Shown here piece by piece: positions 8,696 through 18,298 of a stretch of 33,161 bases of DNA. A program made the translations under genes and the position numbers. Under the pieces are notes generated by a model, which was not told the DNA's origin, did no database searches, and saw nothing but the letters and a program-made list of their open reading frames with translations. This DNA comes from Alistipes sp. (GTDB taxonomy: Bacteria > Bacteroidota > Bacteroidia > Bacteroidales > Rikenellaceae): contig JAGAMA010000041.1 in the NCBI GenBank assembly GCA_017624955.1, positions 1 through 33,161 on the forward strand, given 5' to 3'. Within the stretch, counting starts at the first letter, position 1. Each line of letters begins with the position of its first letter.

Positions 8696-8763
8696 CCGGT
8701 CGGATAGGTCTTCCGCTACACTTCTCGCCCCAACCTATCCGACCGGTGGCAACACACGGTCGG
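8696..8763 (+). promoter_or_regulatory. Alternative hairpins in the susC 5' leader
   Basis: A perfect 14-bp inverted repeat, CCGGTCGGATAGGT (8696-8709) and ACCTATCCGACCGG (8733-8746), forms a strong stem. Its right arm also contains CCGACCG (8739-8745), which can instead pair with CGGTCGG (8757-8763). The two stems exclude each other. There is no T-run after either, so this is not a simple intrinsic terminator. A compact TAGCCGCCGGCTA near-palindrome (8682-8694) lies just upstream. Confidence 0.5.
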
Positions 8764-8806
8764 TATTCTAACCAATTCTAAAGTTTAACTGAAAGAGTAC
8801 TGACCA

Positions 8807-11800
8807 ATGAAACATCGTTTACTCTTATTTGTGCTCCTATTGTGGGGTGCAATGGGTATTGCAAATGCCCAAAACATCGTTGTTAAAGGTACGGTTAAAG
8901 ACTCCGCCGGCGAGCCCGTTATCGGTGCTACGGTGATCGAAAAGGGAAATTCGGCTAATGGTGTCAGCACAGGCATCGATGGCGACTTCACCCTGACCGT
9001 TCCGAAAGGAAAATCATTACAAATTTCGTTTATCGGCTTCACGACCCAGGATGTCGCAGCTGTTGCCGGACAGCCGATCGAGGTAGTCCTCATGGAGGAT
9101 GCCGTGGCTGCCGACGAGGTAGTCGTGCTGGGTTACATGAACGTCGTGCGTAAGGACCTGACCGGTTCGGTGGGTTCGGTAGCAGGTGAGAAGCTGGCCA
9201 TGGTGCCGGTAGCATCGGCTGCTGAGGCTCTCCAGGGTAAGATCGCCGGTGTGCAGGTAACGACGGTCGATGGTGCCCCGGGTGCCGATGTCGATATCCG
9301 CGTGCGTGGTGCCATGGACCTTACGGGTACCAGTAAGCCGCTCTTCATCGTCGATGGTTTCCCCGCTGACAACATCAACGACATTCCGCCGACCGATATT
9401 CAGTCGATCGACGTATTGAAGGACGCTTCACTGACCGCTATCTACGGTGCACGCGGTGCACACGGTGTAGTGATGGTGACCACGAAGTCGGCCAAGGCCG
9501 GTCGCATGAAGGTTGATTTCAACTTCTCGACTCGCTTTAACAAGCTGGCCAACAAGATCGAGATGATGAACACCTATGAGTTTGCTCGCTATCAGCTCGA
9601 TAACGCCCTGATTAAGGGTGGTAGCTCGGATCGCTACCAGTGGCGTGAGGACTTCGGTAACCCCTGGGACCTCGATCTGTATCAGAATCTGCCTACCTAC
9701 GACTGGCAGGATGAGGTGATGGGTGGTACGCCCGTGAGCTACAACTACAACGTGACGATCAACGGTGGTAGCGAGAAGCTGCGTTTCAACGCCTCGCTGA
9801 CCCACAGCGACGAGGAGGGTATTCTGCTTGGCTCGGGTGTTGAGCGTACGAACTTCAACATGAAGGTCAATGCCGAGCTGGCAAAGAACCTGACCCTGTT
9901 GGTGAATCCCCGCTTCACGATCCGTAAGGACGAGGGTGCCGGTGCCGACGCTTTCGGTCGCCGTGGTATCATCGACATTCTGCGCTACCGTCCCACGAAC
10001 GCTATGCGTGAGTTCGGTTATGTGGATCCCGAGTACGCCGATCCGCTGATCGAGGCTCAGTGGGCTATCTCGAACCCCGTGAACGACGTAGATCAGAACT
10101 ACAAGGAGAAGATGTCGTATCAGTTCGTAAATCAGGCCAGCCTGGAGTGGAAGCCCATTGAGGGTCTGCGTCTGCGCACCGAGTTCTCGCACACGTTTGG
10201 CTTTGGTGAGGAGAATCGCTTCTTCGGTTATCTGACTAACGAGGTTGCCAACAGCACCTACCTCAACCAGCCTTACGCTTATATTAAGGATTCGCGCTCG
10301 ACCCGTTACACCTGGACGACGACCGCTGCCTACAACTTCACCGCCAAGGAGAACCACAACTTCTCGTTCCTGGCCGGTTTTGAGATGCAGGGCAAGGATG
10401 GTCGCACCAACCAGAGCACGGCCCGTTTCTTCCCGCAGCTGATCTCGCCCGAGCAGGCTCTGGCTAACATGGGTCTGGGTACGGCTTATCAGATCTCCTC
10501 GTCGATGGATGTGCCTGATCGTACGGCATCGTACTTCGCACAGGCCAACTACAACTACAAGCACAAGTACTACCTCTCGGCTACGTTCCGTGCCGATGGT
10601 TCGTCGAAGTTTGCCAAGGGTAAGCAGTGGGGTTACTTCCCCTCGATCTCGGGTGCTTGGGCTATCAACGAGGAGAACTTCCTGAAGGATAGCGACGTGA
10701 TCAACCAGTTGAAGCTCCGTCTGGCTTACGGTATGGTGGGTAACAACGCCATCGCACACGACCAGTGGCGTTATCTCTACTCGATTAAGTCGAGCGGTGG
10801 TCCCGACTTCGCCGGTACGTCGGAGTATGGTGATCAGTACTATGTAAATGCCAATGGCGATACCTTTATTAATAGCGACATCAAGTGGGAGACCACCGTT
10901 ACGCGCAACCTCGCTGTTGACCTCGGTATGTTCGACAACCGATTGGTGATTACCCCCGAGCTCTACTGGAACACGACGCGTGACATGTTGTACACGACGC
11001 AGATTCCTATCACGACGGGTTATCGCAGCCAGGTTCAGAACATCGGCCAGGTTACGAACAAGGGTTTTGACCTGACCATCCAGGGTCAGATCATCCGCAA
11101 GAAGGACTTCGATCTGGGTGTTACCTTCACGATGGGTCACAACAAGTCGAACGTCGATAAGCTGAATGGCGACGTGAACGAGTTGTGGGCAACGGGTGGT
11201 AACGCCAGCAAGGTTTCGGCCGATGGCGAGGCCTTCAAACTGATGGTAGGCCAGCCGATCGGTATCCTCTACGGTTATGTTTACGACGGTGTGTATGGTT
11301 TCGACGACCTCTATCGCACGAATAACGACAGCTGGGATTTCAAAGACCCCGCTGATAACTCGGGTACGACGGTGAAGACCGTGCTGGGTTCGGGTGATAC
11401 GTATGGCGATCCGAAACTCGGTATGCCGAAGTTCAAGAACATCGTGGATCACGGTGGTGGTCGTGAGGACGATATCAACGTAGTGGATAAGTATGACAAG
11501 GTGAAGATCGGTGACATGAATCCGGCTCTGACGGGTGGTTTCTCGATCAACGCTCGTTTGAAGAACTTCGACATCACGGCTAACTTTACCTACATGCTCG
11601 ATTTCGACGTTTACAACGCGATGGCCTACACGCTTTCGTCGTCGATCGACAACAAGTCGGGCAACTACATGAACGTAATGGATAAGTTCAGCCACATGAA
11701 TCGCTGGAGCTTCACGAACGACTCGGGTGAGCGTATCTATGGCAATGGCCAGACGAGCAACGTGGACGACTACTTCATTCCTCAGAACGAGGGTCGTGAG

Positions 11801-12100
11801 CTGCTGTGGGCTCCGCAGTATGTGCAGAAGTACATCGCCAGCTCGTACTTCGTAGAGGATGGCTCGTTCCTCCGTCTGTCGGATATCACGATCGGTTACA
11901 CGCTGCCGACGCACATCACGAAGAAGGCCGGTATCCAGCGCCTGCGCGTTTACTTCACCGGCTCGAACCTCTGGCTGTTGACCGGCTATAGCGGTTATGA
12001 CCCTGAGGTGGACGTACAGAAGGGCTTGACCCCGGGTGTGGACTACAACAAGTATCCGCGCAGCCGTGGTTATATGTTCGGTGTAAACCTCTCGTTCTAA
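8807..12100 (+). CDS. SusC/RagA-family TonB-linked outer-membrane transporter
   Basis: A 1097-residue TonB-dependent transporter that, with its SusD partner, imports oligosaccharides across the outer membrane. A signal peptide (MKHRLLLFVLLLWGAMGIAN, cleavage near Ala21-Gln22) leads directly into a carboxypeptidase-regulatory-like domain (about 26-100; GTVKDSAGEPVIGATV). A plug domain follows (about 115-230) with KIAGVQVTT, IRVRGAMDLTG, PLFIVDGF and YGARGAHGVVMVTTK, then a barrel to the terminal Phe (YMFGVNLSF). No N-terminal STN domain is present, so it is not of the type that signals to an ECF sigma/anti-sigma pair. Length is typical of SusC proteins. susD starts 20 bases downstream. Substrate specificity cannot be read directly. 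Confidence 0.97.
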   Translation: MKHRLLLFVLLLWGAMGIANAQNIVVKGTVKDSAGEPVIGATVIEKGNSANGVSTGIDGDFTLTVPKGKSLQISFIGFTTQDVAAVAGQPIEVVLMEDAVAADEVVVLGYMNVVRKDLTGSVGSVAGEKLAMVPVASAAEALQGKIAGVQVTTVDGAPGADVDIRVRGAMDLTGTSKPLFIVDGFPADNINDIPPTDIQSIDVLKDASLTAIYGARGAHGVVMVTTKSAKAGRMKVDFNFSTRFNKLANKIEMMNTYEFARYQLDNALIKGGSSDRYQWREDFGNPWDLDLYQNLPTYDWQDEVMGGTPVSYNYNVTINGGSEKLRFNASLTHSDEEGILLGSGVERTNFNMKVNAELAKNLTLLVNPRFTIRKDEGAGADAFGRRGIIDILRYRPTNAMREFGYVDPEYADPLIEAQWAISNPVNDVDQNYKEKMSYQFVNQASLEWKPIEGLRLRTEFSHTFGFGEENRFFGYLTNEVANSTYLNQPYAYIKDSRSTRYTWTTTAAYNFTAKENHNFSFLAGFEMQGKDGRTNQSTARFFPQLISPEQALANMGLGTAYQISSSMDVPDRTASYFAQANYNYKHKYYLSATFRADGSSKFAKGKQWGYFPSISGAWAINEENFLKDSDVINQLKLRLAYGMVGNNAIAHDQWRYLYSIKSSGGPDFAGTSEYGDQYYVNANGDTFINSDIKWETTVTRNLAVDLGMFDNRLVITPELYWNTTRDMLYTTQIPITTGYRSQVQNIGQVTNKGFDLTIQGQIIRKKDFDLGVTFTMGHNKSNVDKLNGDVNELWATGGNASKVSADGEAFKLMVGQPIGILYGYVYDGVYGFDDLYRTNNDSWDFKDPADNSGTTVKTVLGSGDTYGDPKLGMPKFKNIVDHGGGREDDINVVDKYDKVKIGDMNPALTGGFSINARLKNFDITANFTYMLDFDVYNAMAYTLSSSIDNKSGNYMNVMDKFSHMNRWSFTNDSGERIYGNGQTSNVDDYFIPQNEGRELLWAPQYVQKYIASSYFVEDGSFLRLSDITIGYTLPTHITKKAGIQRLRVYFTGSNLWLLTGYSGYDPEVDVQKGLTPGVDYNKYPRSRGYMFGVNLSF

Positions 12101-12120
12101 TTTCGTAATTAATTGAAACA

Positions 12121-14127
12121 ATGAAAAATAGCAAAATATTTTTAGCCGGAATCCTCGCTCTGCTCTCGCTGAGTGCCTGCTCGGAATTTCTGGATGTGAA
12201 GTCCGATTCGAAGTATGACGAGGAGTATGTGTTCGGCAATATGGAGGAGATCAACCGTGCGTTGAACGCCTGCTATACCTATATGCTGGACGGTAACACC
12301 TATGGTGGTGCTTACTATTCGACCTTCTGCTTGAACAGTGACGTGGAGTACGCTACGAGCACGAGCGACCTGCAGTCGTCGGCCGGTACCGACTACAAGC
12401 AGTTTGACTGTACCTCTTCGGGTAGCCACCTCGAGAAGACATGGCAGTCGGCTTATCGCAACATCGAGTATTGTAACAACTTCATCACGGCTGCCGAGGT
12501 ATCGCCCATGATGGCCGAGAATGAGGCAGAGCTGATGCAGATGATCGGTGAGGCCAAGTGTATCCGCGCCATGAACTACCACGACATGGTAATCCTCTTC
12601 GGCGATGTTCCCTTCTCGCTCGTTCGCGCAGCTGATGCTCCGATGGTGATGCCCGTTGCTGATCGCGACGTGATTCTCAAGACCATGATCGACGACCTGA
12701 AAGAGGCCTCGAAGACGATGCAGTTTGCTGCTTCGCTCGATGGTGGTGTTCAGCGTTGCTCGAAGGAGTTTGCTTGGGCCCTGATTGCCCGTATGTCGCT
12801 CACGGCCGGTGGTTACTCGCTGCGTCCGGGTGCTTCGACGGCCGACAAGGGTACGATGGAGCGTCCCTCGAACTACAAGGAGTACTACCAGACGGCTATG
12901 GAGTATGCCGGTAAGGTGATCTCGGAGGGTAACCACTCGCTCAAGAAGCGTTATGACCAGTACTTCATCGATCAGTGCAACTACATCGTTACGAACGACG
13001 ACGACTCGATTTTCGAGATTCCCTACACGAAGGGTATCAACGGTAACGTAGGTTACAACTGGGGTCCCGCTTACGATATGAACGGTACGGAGACCCAGAT
13101 GCACGACGGCTCGGCTGCCGTATGGGGTAAGACGAGCGGCAGCAACATGCTGAACGTATTCTATCGCTTCTCGTTCGACGAGAAGGACCTGCGTCGCAAC
13201 TACGTTTGCGGTACGGCTTTGTGGAAGTATGGTTCGGATGGTAAGGTGGCTATGCGCCTCGATCCCTGGACGGCTTACTGCGGTAAGTGGTCGAAGCTCT
13301 GGACCGAGACCGGTAACGCCATGGGTGCTATCAGCGAGGGTAACACGGGTATCAACTATCCCTACATGCGTTATGCTGATGTGCTCCTGATGTATGCTGA
13401 GGCTGCCAATGAGGTGAACGAGGGTCCGACCGCTGAGGCTATCGACGCCTTCAAGCAGGTACGTCGTCGCGCCTTTGACTCGGCCGATTGGGGCGAGAAG
13501 GTGGACAACTACGTTGCTGCTGCCGGTGACAAGGCTTCGTTCCTGTCGCTGATTCAGGACGAGCGTAAGTGGGAGTTCGGTGGCGAGGGTCTGCGCTGGC
13601 GCGACCTGGTTCGTTGGAACAAGTATGCCGAGGTGCTCCGCGACGTATTCTACCAGTACTTCGGTTATGCTTGGTACGTTTCGGGTGACGAGGAGTACAA
13701 TACCGACGATCGCTTCACGAACCTGCCTTCGGAGCTCTTCTATAAGACGGTACAGGAGGATGGTGAGAGTGTTCTTGCCAACCCCGGCTACGACTACAAG
13801 ACCTTCGGTACGATGCCTAACAACATCCTGCCCGTAGTTCAGATCTACAACCCGTGGACCTTTGAGCGTAATCCGGGTTCGGAGTGGGCTCAGGGCTACT
13901 ACCTTTCGCAGATGTACAACGACACGGAGGGTTATCCGAAAGCTCAGGCTCTCTTCTCGCTGCGTGGTTACATCCGTGCTACGGACCACTACGGTTCGGA
14001 GGTTGTGCCCAACCTGTGGGGTGTAGAGGCCGAGTCGCTGCCCGTTGTTCGTTACATCCTGCCTTTCCCCGAGGATGTGATTGCACGTAGCGCCGGTGCT
14101 TACGAGAACAAATACGGCTATCGTTAA
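12121..14127 (+). CDS. RagB/SusD-family glycan-binding lipoprotein
   Basis: A 668-residue surface lipoprotein that caps SusC and captures glycan. The lipobox ends at Cys20 (LLSLSAC), followed by the usual SEFLDVKSDS start of mature SusD proteins. The N-terminal half shows the TPR-like helical scaffold (NACYTYML; WQSAYRNIEYCNNFI; GEAKCIRAMNYHDMVILFGD). Near the C-terminal third it has PYMRYADVLLMYAEAANEVN and the ERKWEFGGEGLRWRDLVRW block conserved in the family. At 668 residues it is longer than many SusDs (about 500-600) because of inserted loops. It lies between susC and the DUF4957-type gene with 20- and 21-base gaps. Confidence 0.96.
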   Translation: MKNSKIFLAGILALLSLSACSEFLDVKSDSKYDEEYVFGNMEEINRALNACYTYMLDGNTYGGAYYSTFCLNSDVEYATSTSDLQSSAGTDYKQFDCTSSGSHLEKTWQSAYRNIEYCNNFITAAEVSPMMAENEAELMQMIGEAKCIRAMNYHDMVILFGDVPFSLVRAADAPMVMPVADRDVILKTMIDDLKEASKTMQFAASLDGGVQRCSKEFAWALIARMSLTAGGYSLRPGASTADKGTMERPSNYKEYYQTAMEYAGKVISEGNHSLKKRYDQYFIDQCNYIVTNDDDSIFEIPYTKGINGNVGYNWGPAYDMNGTETQMHDGSAAVWGKTSGSNMLNVFYRFSFDEKDLRRNYVCGTALWKYGSDGKVAMRLDPWTAYCGKWSKLWTETGNAMGAISEGNTGINYPYMRYADVLLMYAEAANEVNEGPTAEAIDAFKQVRRRAFDSADWGEKVDNYVAAAGDKASFLSLIQDERKWEFGGEGLRWRDLVRWNKYAEVLRDVFYQYFGYAWYVSGDEEYNTDDRFTNLPSELFYKTVQEDGESVLANPGYDYKTFGTMPNNILPVVQIYNPWTFERNPGSEWAQGYYLSQMYNDTEGYPKAQALFSLRGYIRATDHYGSEVVPNLWGVEAESLPVVRYILPFPEDVIARSAGAYENKYGYR

Positions 14128-14148
14128 TCTAAAACAGAAGCAACAACT

Positions 14149-16509
14149 ATGAAATATAATAAGATTTTATCGCTGCTCCTCAGCTTTGCGTTGGCCGTCG
14201 GCTTTGTTGCCTGTACGGAGGATGCTACGGAGTACTATCCGAGCAAGAAGAACGACAATCCTGAGCGTGAGCATATGACGCACTTCCGCATCGAGAACAA
14301 TGGTATCTCGAGCTCGGAACCCTACTGCTGCGGTGTGGCCGAGGGTACGCGCAACGATGTAATGCTCTACTGGTTCGGTGTGAAGGATTGCGCCGGTTAC
14401 CACATCACCGCCGCCGGTCTGAACCGCGACGATGAGTTCCAGAAGCCCGAGGAGTGGATCCTCGATACGATTGTAGGTCCCGAGGTGTTGAGCCTGCGCG
14501 TGAAGGACTTGCAGTATGCTACGATGTACCGTTTCGGTATCAAGACCCTCTCGAAGCGAGGTGATGAGTACAACTCGATCATTTCGGGTGCTGCCGGTGG
14601 TCGCGAGTGGGATGACCAGGTTGGTATCCAGACCCGTGAGCGTTATGGTATTCCCGAGGCCTTCTGGGTGGAGAACGTAACCGAGAATTCGTTGCGTGTT
14701 CGTTGGAATCTGACCGAGAATACGTCGCTCGATAAGGAGGCTCTGGCTATCTACCAGGTTGATGCGAACGGCCAGTATGTTGTGAGCGAGATCCAGGTTG
14801 AGCCTTCGCGCGACAATCCGGATGCCGAGACGATTCGTATCCCCTTCACCGAGGAGATTCGTAAGCAGGGCTATGTGGATGTAGAGGGCTTGAAGTCGAA
14901 CTACGTGTATGTAGTAAACGGTATGAACAACAACATCGAGCGCTACTGGGACCGTATGTACAATACGAACATGGTCCGCATGAAGGGTGATCCGGGTGAG
15001 CCTCGCCTGCTGAAGTGGGAGGAGTGGTATGATGCCAACGACGTGAATACCCGCGCTCATGAGCTGCAGGCTGCCCGTATCGATACGCTGCTGAAGAACT
15101 ACATGACCAACAACATCGACTTTGCCGAGGGTACCGTCTTCGAGCTGGAGCCGAACAAGGTTTATTACGTTCAGAACACGATCGAGGTATCGAAGGGCTT
15201 TACGCTCCGTTGCTCGGATCCGAATGTAGCCCCCGAGGATCGTCCGCTTCTGTACATGGGTATTGGTTGGCAGAAGACCGTTCCCAATCCCGATCCCGCA
15301 ACCAAGGATCTCTATCCCGAGATTACGGCCGGTTGCTCGGATGGTGATAAGACGAAGCCTTGCACGATGAACTTTGCCTTCTCGCGTAACCCGGGTAACG
15401 GTGAGATGGGTGGTATCAACGTACAGTCGATTATCTTCGAGAATATCAACTTCGACGTGGATGGCGCTATCAACTACGCCGAGAACGGCTGGACCGGCTC
15501 GGGTACGGGTAACTACTTCTTCAATGCTGCTTCGGAGACGGCCATGCCGTTTGCTCTTGAGGAGTTCCGCGTGAAGAATTGTAACTTCCGCCACCAGATT
15601 CGTGGTTGGGTGCGTTTCAAGGGCGCTGCCCGTAAGCAGATCTTGAAGTTCACGATTGACAACTGTATGTTCTATGATAGTGGTTTTTACGATTCCAATG
15701 GTCGTGGCTACTCGTGGATCACGGGTGACGGTACCGGCTCGCTGCACAACATCCTGAAGGACTTCTCGATGACCAACTGTACGATTGTCGATGTTCCGCG
15801 TCACGCCCTGATTAGCGAGAACAAGAACACGGCTTGGGATCCCTCGGTAGAGTGGAATGTAAATGTGTCGAACAATACGTTCATCAACTTCAGTGGTCGT
15901 TCGAAGGACCGTCTGCTGTTCGAGATGCGCTATGCTCCCGCCAAGATGACCGTAACGTGTAAGAACAACCTCTTTGTGACGGTTCGCAAGGATGCAAACG
16001 ACATGCGTAAGCTCTACGCTGCCGGTATGCGTATCGAGGGTCGCACGGAGGCTACGACCTACCACTTCTACGACAACTATTGTACGCTCCGTCCCGACCT
16101 GGATGCTTCGGGTACGAAGACCGACTGGGGTCAGGCTATTGAGAAGGGTCAGTATTTCTCGTCGTATCCCTTCTCGCACACCTCGCGTGGTGCCAACAAC
16201 AAGGCAGCTGCCGGTGGTGGTAACCAGCCGTTGAATGGTGGCGATCCGAAGGCTGAGACCGAGATTAAGATCCTGAACGACGGCACGAAGAACCTGCTGC
16301 CGGTTGATCTGTTCGAGGATCCGAATCCGAAGTCGGCCGAGGGTGAGGTAGGCGTACACAACGACTATCGCCGCCACAAGGTGAATATCAACAACGAGCA
16401 CGTAACGCACCAGATTCCTGATGGTTTCAAGGTGAAGGCCGAGTATCGTCATCTGATGTACACCGCCGCAGGCGAGCCGATCGGTGACCCGCGCTGGTTG
16501 AAGGACTAA
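14149..16509 (+). CDS. PUL surface lipoprotein, FN3 plus DUF4957/DUF5123-type beta-helix
   Basis: A 786-residue lipoprotein (lipobox at Cys22, VGFVACTED). Residues about 75-165 look like a fibronectin type III domain (ending YATMYRFGIKTLSKRGDEYN), with another FN3-like stretch about 170-280. From about 330 the sequence has the repeated short beta-strands of a right-handed parallel beta-helix (FAEGTVFELEPNKVYYVQNT; IIFENINFDVDG; RVKNCNFRHQIRGWVRF; FTIDNCMFYDSG; MTNCTIVDVPRHAL; NVSNNTFINFSGR), as in DUF4957/DUF5123 proteins encoded after susD. I recall such proteins mainly from pectin- and uronate-directed PULs; they are thought to bind glycan, and a lyase activity cannot be excluded since pectate lyases share the fold. 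Last gene of the plus arm, followed by a strong terminator. Confidence 0.8.
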   Translation: MKYNKILSLLLSFALAVGFVACTEDATEYYPSKKNDNPEREHMTHFRIENNGISSSEPYCCGVAEGTRNDVMLYWFGVKDCAGYHITAAGLNRDDEFQKPEEWILDTIVGPEVLSLRVKDLQYATMYRFGIKTLSKRGDEYNSIISGAAGGREWDDQVGIQTRERYGIPEAFWVENVTENSLRVRWNLTENTSLDKEALAIYQVDANGQYVVSEIQVEPSRDNPDAETIRIPFTEEIRKQGYVDVEGLKSNYVYVVNGMNNNIERYWDRMYNTNMVRMKGDPGEPRLLKWEEWYDANDVNTRAHELQAARIDTLLKNYMTNNIDFAEGTVFELEPNKVYYVQNTIEVSKGFTLRCSDPNVAPEDRPLLYMGIGWQKTVPNPDPATKDLYPEITAGCSDGDKTKPCTMNFAFSRNPGNGEMGGINVQSIIFENINFDVDGAINYAENGWTGSGTGNYFFNAASETAMPFALEEFRVKNCNFRHQIRGWVRFKGAARKQILKFTIDNCMFYDSGFYDSNGRGYSWITGDGTGSLHNILKDFSMTNCTIVDVPRHALISENKNTAWDPSVEWNVNVSNNTFINFSGRSKDRLLFEMRYAPAKMTVTCKNNLFVTVRKDANDMRKLYAAGMRIEGRTEATTYHFYDNYCTLRPDLDASGTKTDWGQAIEKGQYFSSYPFSHTSRGANNKAAAGGGNQPLNGGDPKAETEIKILNDGTKNLLPVDLFEDPNPKSAEGEVGVHNDYRRHKVNINNEHVTHQIPDGFKVKAEYRHLMYTAAGEPIGDPRWLKD

Positions 16510-16536
16510 GACCCAAGAGGGCTTAATGTCAATTGC

Positions 16537-16568
16537 AAGGGGAGGACTTACGGGTCCTCCCTTTTTTT
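16537..16568 (+). terminator. Intrinsic terminator of the susC operon
   Basis: GGGAGGAC (16540-16547) pairs with GTCCTCCC (16554-16561) around a 6-base loop, extended by a wobble and A-T pairs, and is followed by seven Ts (16562-16568). Confidence 0.85.
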
Positions 16569-16579
16569 GCTACACCGAG

Positions 16580-16615
16580 GCCACAGAGCCCACTGAGCCA
16601 ACTGAGGCCACTGAA
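16580..16615. repeat. Degenerate 9-bp tandem repeat
   Basis: Between the PUL terminator and the next promoter are about four imperfect copies of a CCACTGAG-like unit (CCACAGAG, CCCACTGAG, CCAACTGAG, GCCACTGA). No coding sense is visible. I recall similar CACAGAG/ACCGAGG strings in other bacterial intergenic regions. Confidence 0.4.
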
Positions 16616-16637
16616 AAACTTTCAACGCTCTTTGCGC

Positions 16638-16668
16638 TTGATTCTTTCGTTGCAATCCATTATCTTTG
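16638..16668 (+). promoter_or_regulatory. Promoter of the DUF853 ATPase gene
   Basis: TTG (16638-16640), exactly 20 bases, then TATCTTTG (16661-16668), an exact -7 match. The start codon is 35 bases downstream. Confidence 0.78.
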
Positions 16669-16702
16669 CTAAACGTATAGCCGAAAACAAAAACCAATTA
16701 CG

Positions 16703-18295
16703 ATGTATACCTCCGATAAAAAGCTCTATGTAGCGCATGGGCCCGCAGGGCCGATTTCGATTGAAGGGTCGATGGCCAATCGCCACGGCCTGATTGCCGG
16801 TGCCACGGGTACGGGTAAGACCGTCACGCTTCAGGTCTTGGCCGAAACCTTCTCACAAGCGGGTGTCCCCTGCTTTATGGCCGATATGAAGGGTGACCTT
16901 TCGGGCATCAGCCAAAAGGGCGCGATGAGCGGCTTTATCGAGAAGCGATGCGCCGAGTTCGGCATCGAAGAGCCCCAATTCGGCGGTTGTCCGGTGCGCC
17001 TGTTTGATGTCTATGGCGAGCGTGGCCACGCCATGCGCACGACCGTCAGCGAGATGGGCCCGCAGCTGCTTTCGCGCCTCATGCAACTCAACGAGACGCA
17101 GAGCGGTGTGTTGAATATCGTCTTCCGCATTGCCGACGACAACGAATTGCTGCTGATCGATTTGAAGGATTTGCGCCTGATGCTCGACTTTGTGGCCAAG
17201 AATGCCAAGCAGTTCACGACCGAGTATGGCAATATCTCGTCGGCCTCGGTGGGTGCGATTCAGCGCGCGCTGCTGGCCATCGAGAGCGAGGGTGGCGATC
17301 GGTTCTTCGGTGAGCCGGCCTTCAACATCTTCGACCTGATTCAGCGCGAAGATGGGCGCGGTGTGATGAATGTCCTGGCGGCCGATAAGCTGATGCTCAA
17401 TCCGAAACTCTACTCGACCTTCCTCCTGTGGCTCTTGTCGGAGCTGTACGAGAACCTGCCCGAGGTGGGCGATGCCGAGCTTCCGAAGCTGGTCTTCTTC
17501 TTCGATGAGGCGCACATGCTCTTCAATGGCACGTCGAAGGCGCTGGTGGAGAAGATCGAGCAGGTGGTACGTCTGATTCGTTCGAAGGGCGTAGGTGTCT
17601 ACTTCGTGACCCAGTCGCCGACCGATATTCCGGAGGAGATTCTGGGACAGCTCGGTAACCGCATTCAGCACGCCCTGCGCGCCTTCACGCCGAAGGATCA
17701 GAAGGCGGTGCGCTCGGCGGCGCAGACCTTCCGCACCAACCCCGCCTTCTCGACCGAGGAGGCGATCATGGAGCTGGGTACGGGCGAGGCGCTCGTCTCG
17801 TTCCTCGATGCAAAGGGTGCTCCGTCGGTGGTCGAGCGTGCGAAGATTCTCTTCCCGTTGAGCCAGATCGGCGCCATCACGGATGAGGAGCGCCGCGTAT
17901 TGATCGCCTCGGCTCCGCTGACGATTCGTGCCTACGATACGGCCGTAGATCGCGTGAGTGCCTATGAGGTGCTGACCGAGCAGCAGGCTGCCGCGGCGAA
18001 AGAGGCCGAGGAGGCTGCCGCCCAAGAGGAGGAGGCCAAGCGCCAGGCCCTGGAGGAGAAGGAGCAGCAAAAGAAGCAGCGTAGCGGTGTCGGTCGCGGT
18101 CTGTTGGGCACGCTTATTGGTGCTGCAGCTACGAGCTTCATCCGCAGCGTCAGTACCTCGATGGCCAAGTCGTTGGTGGGTGGCAGCTCGAAGAAGAGCA
18201 CTGGCAAGTCGATCCTGGGCAAGGCGGCCCAGACGGCTACCACGACCGCCACGCGCAAGATTGTAAACGAAACACTGAAAAATCTGTTGAAATAA
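16703..18295 (+). CDS. DUF853 / HerA-like C-terminal ATPase (YjgR type)
   Basis: A 530-residue P-loop ATPase of the DUF853 group, related to the HerA/FtsK motor fold; its cellular role is not established. Walker A is GATGTGKTV (33-41) and Walker B is LVFFFDEAH (263-271). [20 protein letters not shown] follows and matches the sensor region of HerA-type ATPases. The C-terminal tail has an Ala/Glu/Gln-rich coiled coil (about 425-462) and then a Ser/Thr/Gly/Lys-rich stretch with [17 protein letters not shown], as in YjgR. The size matches YjgR (about 500). The ATG is 35 bases after a clean promoter, and the radical SAM gene follows after three bases. No nuclease or Sir2 gene is adjacent, so a HerA-type defence role is not supported. 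Confidence 0.9.
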   Translation: MYTSDKKLYVAHGPAGPISIEGSMANRHGLIAGATGTGKTVTLQVLAETFSQAGVPCFMADMKGDLSGISQKGAMSGFIEKRCAEFGIEEPQFGGCPVRLFDVYGERGHAMRTTVSEMGPQLLSRLMQLNETQSGVLNIVFRIADDNELLLIDLKDLRLMLDFVAKNAKQFTTEYGNISSASVGAIQRALLAIESEGGDRFFGEPAFNIFDLIQREDGRGVMNVLAADKLMLNPKLYSTFLLWLLSELYENLPEVGDAELPKLVFFFDEAHMLFNGTSKALVEKIEQVVRLIRSKGVGVYFVTQSPTDIPEEILGQLGNRIQHALRAFTPKDQKAVRSAAQTFRTNPAFSTEEAIMELGTGEALVSFLDAKGAPSVVERAKILFPLSQIGAITDEERRVLIASAPLTIRAYDTAVDRVSAYEVLTEQQAAAAKEAEEAAAQEEEAKRQALEEKEQQKKQRSGVGRGLLGTLIGAAATSFIRSVSTSMAKSLVGGSSKKSTGKSILGKAAQTATTTATRKIVNETLKNLLK

Positions 18296-18298
18296 CCG

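Larger units (their letters stand above)
8210..8806. other. Divergent PUL control region and susC leader
   Basis: A 597-base region between the two PUL arms. 8280-8480 is extremely AT-rich. A plus-strand promoter candidate lies near 8486-8515, giving a leader of about 285 bases before susC. The leader contains an 8-G run (8673-8680) and paired GC-rich hairpins (8696-8763). A 102-codon open frame (8473-8781) crosses these structures, has no recognisable domain and no start context, and I do not call it a gene. No HTCS or sigma/anti-sigma gene is in the window. Confidence 0.6.

Noticed and set aside
8473-8781. 102-codon frame in the susC leader
   Set aside because: It crosses the promoter candidate, G8 run and hairpins, with no domain or start signal.
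9428-12121. Long open frame (897 codons) antisense to susC, with similar near-full-length antisense frames at 12142-13989, 14167-16452, 16853-18577 and 2974-4257
   Set aside because: They mirror well-supported genes and arise because strongly biased codon use avoids TTA, CTA and TCA, the complements of stops. Their translations are Val/Arg/His-rich and match no fold.
16703-18295. HerA-type anti-phage system
   Set aside because: The ATPase resembles DUF853/YjgR, and its neighbours are a radical SAM and a lipocalin gene; the Sir2 gene is 13 kb away and CobB-like, so no Sir2-HerA pair exists.
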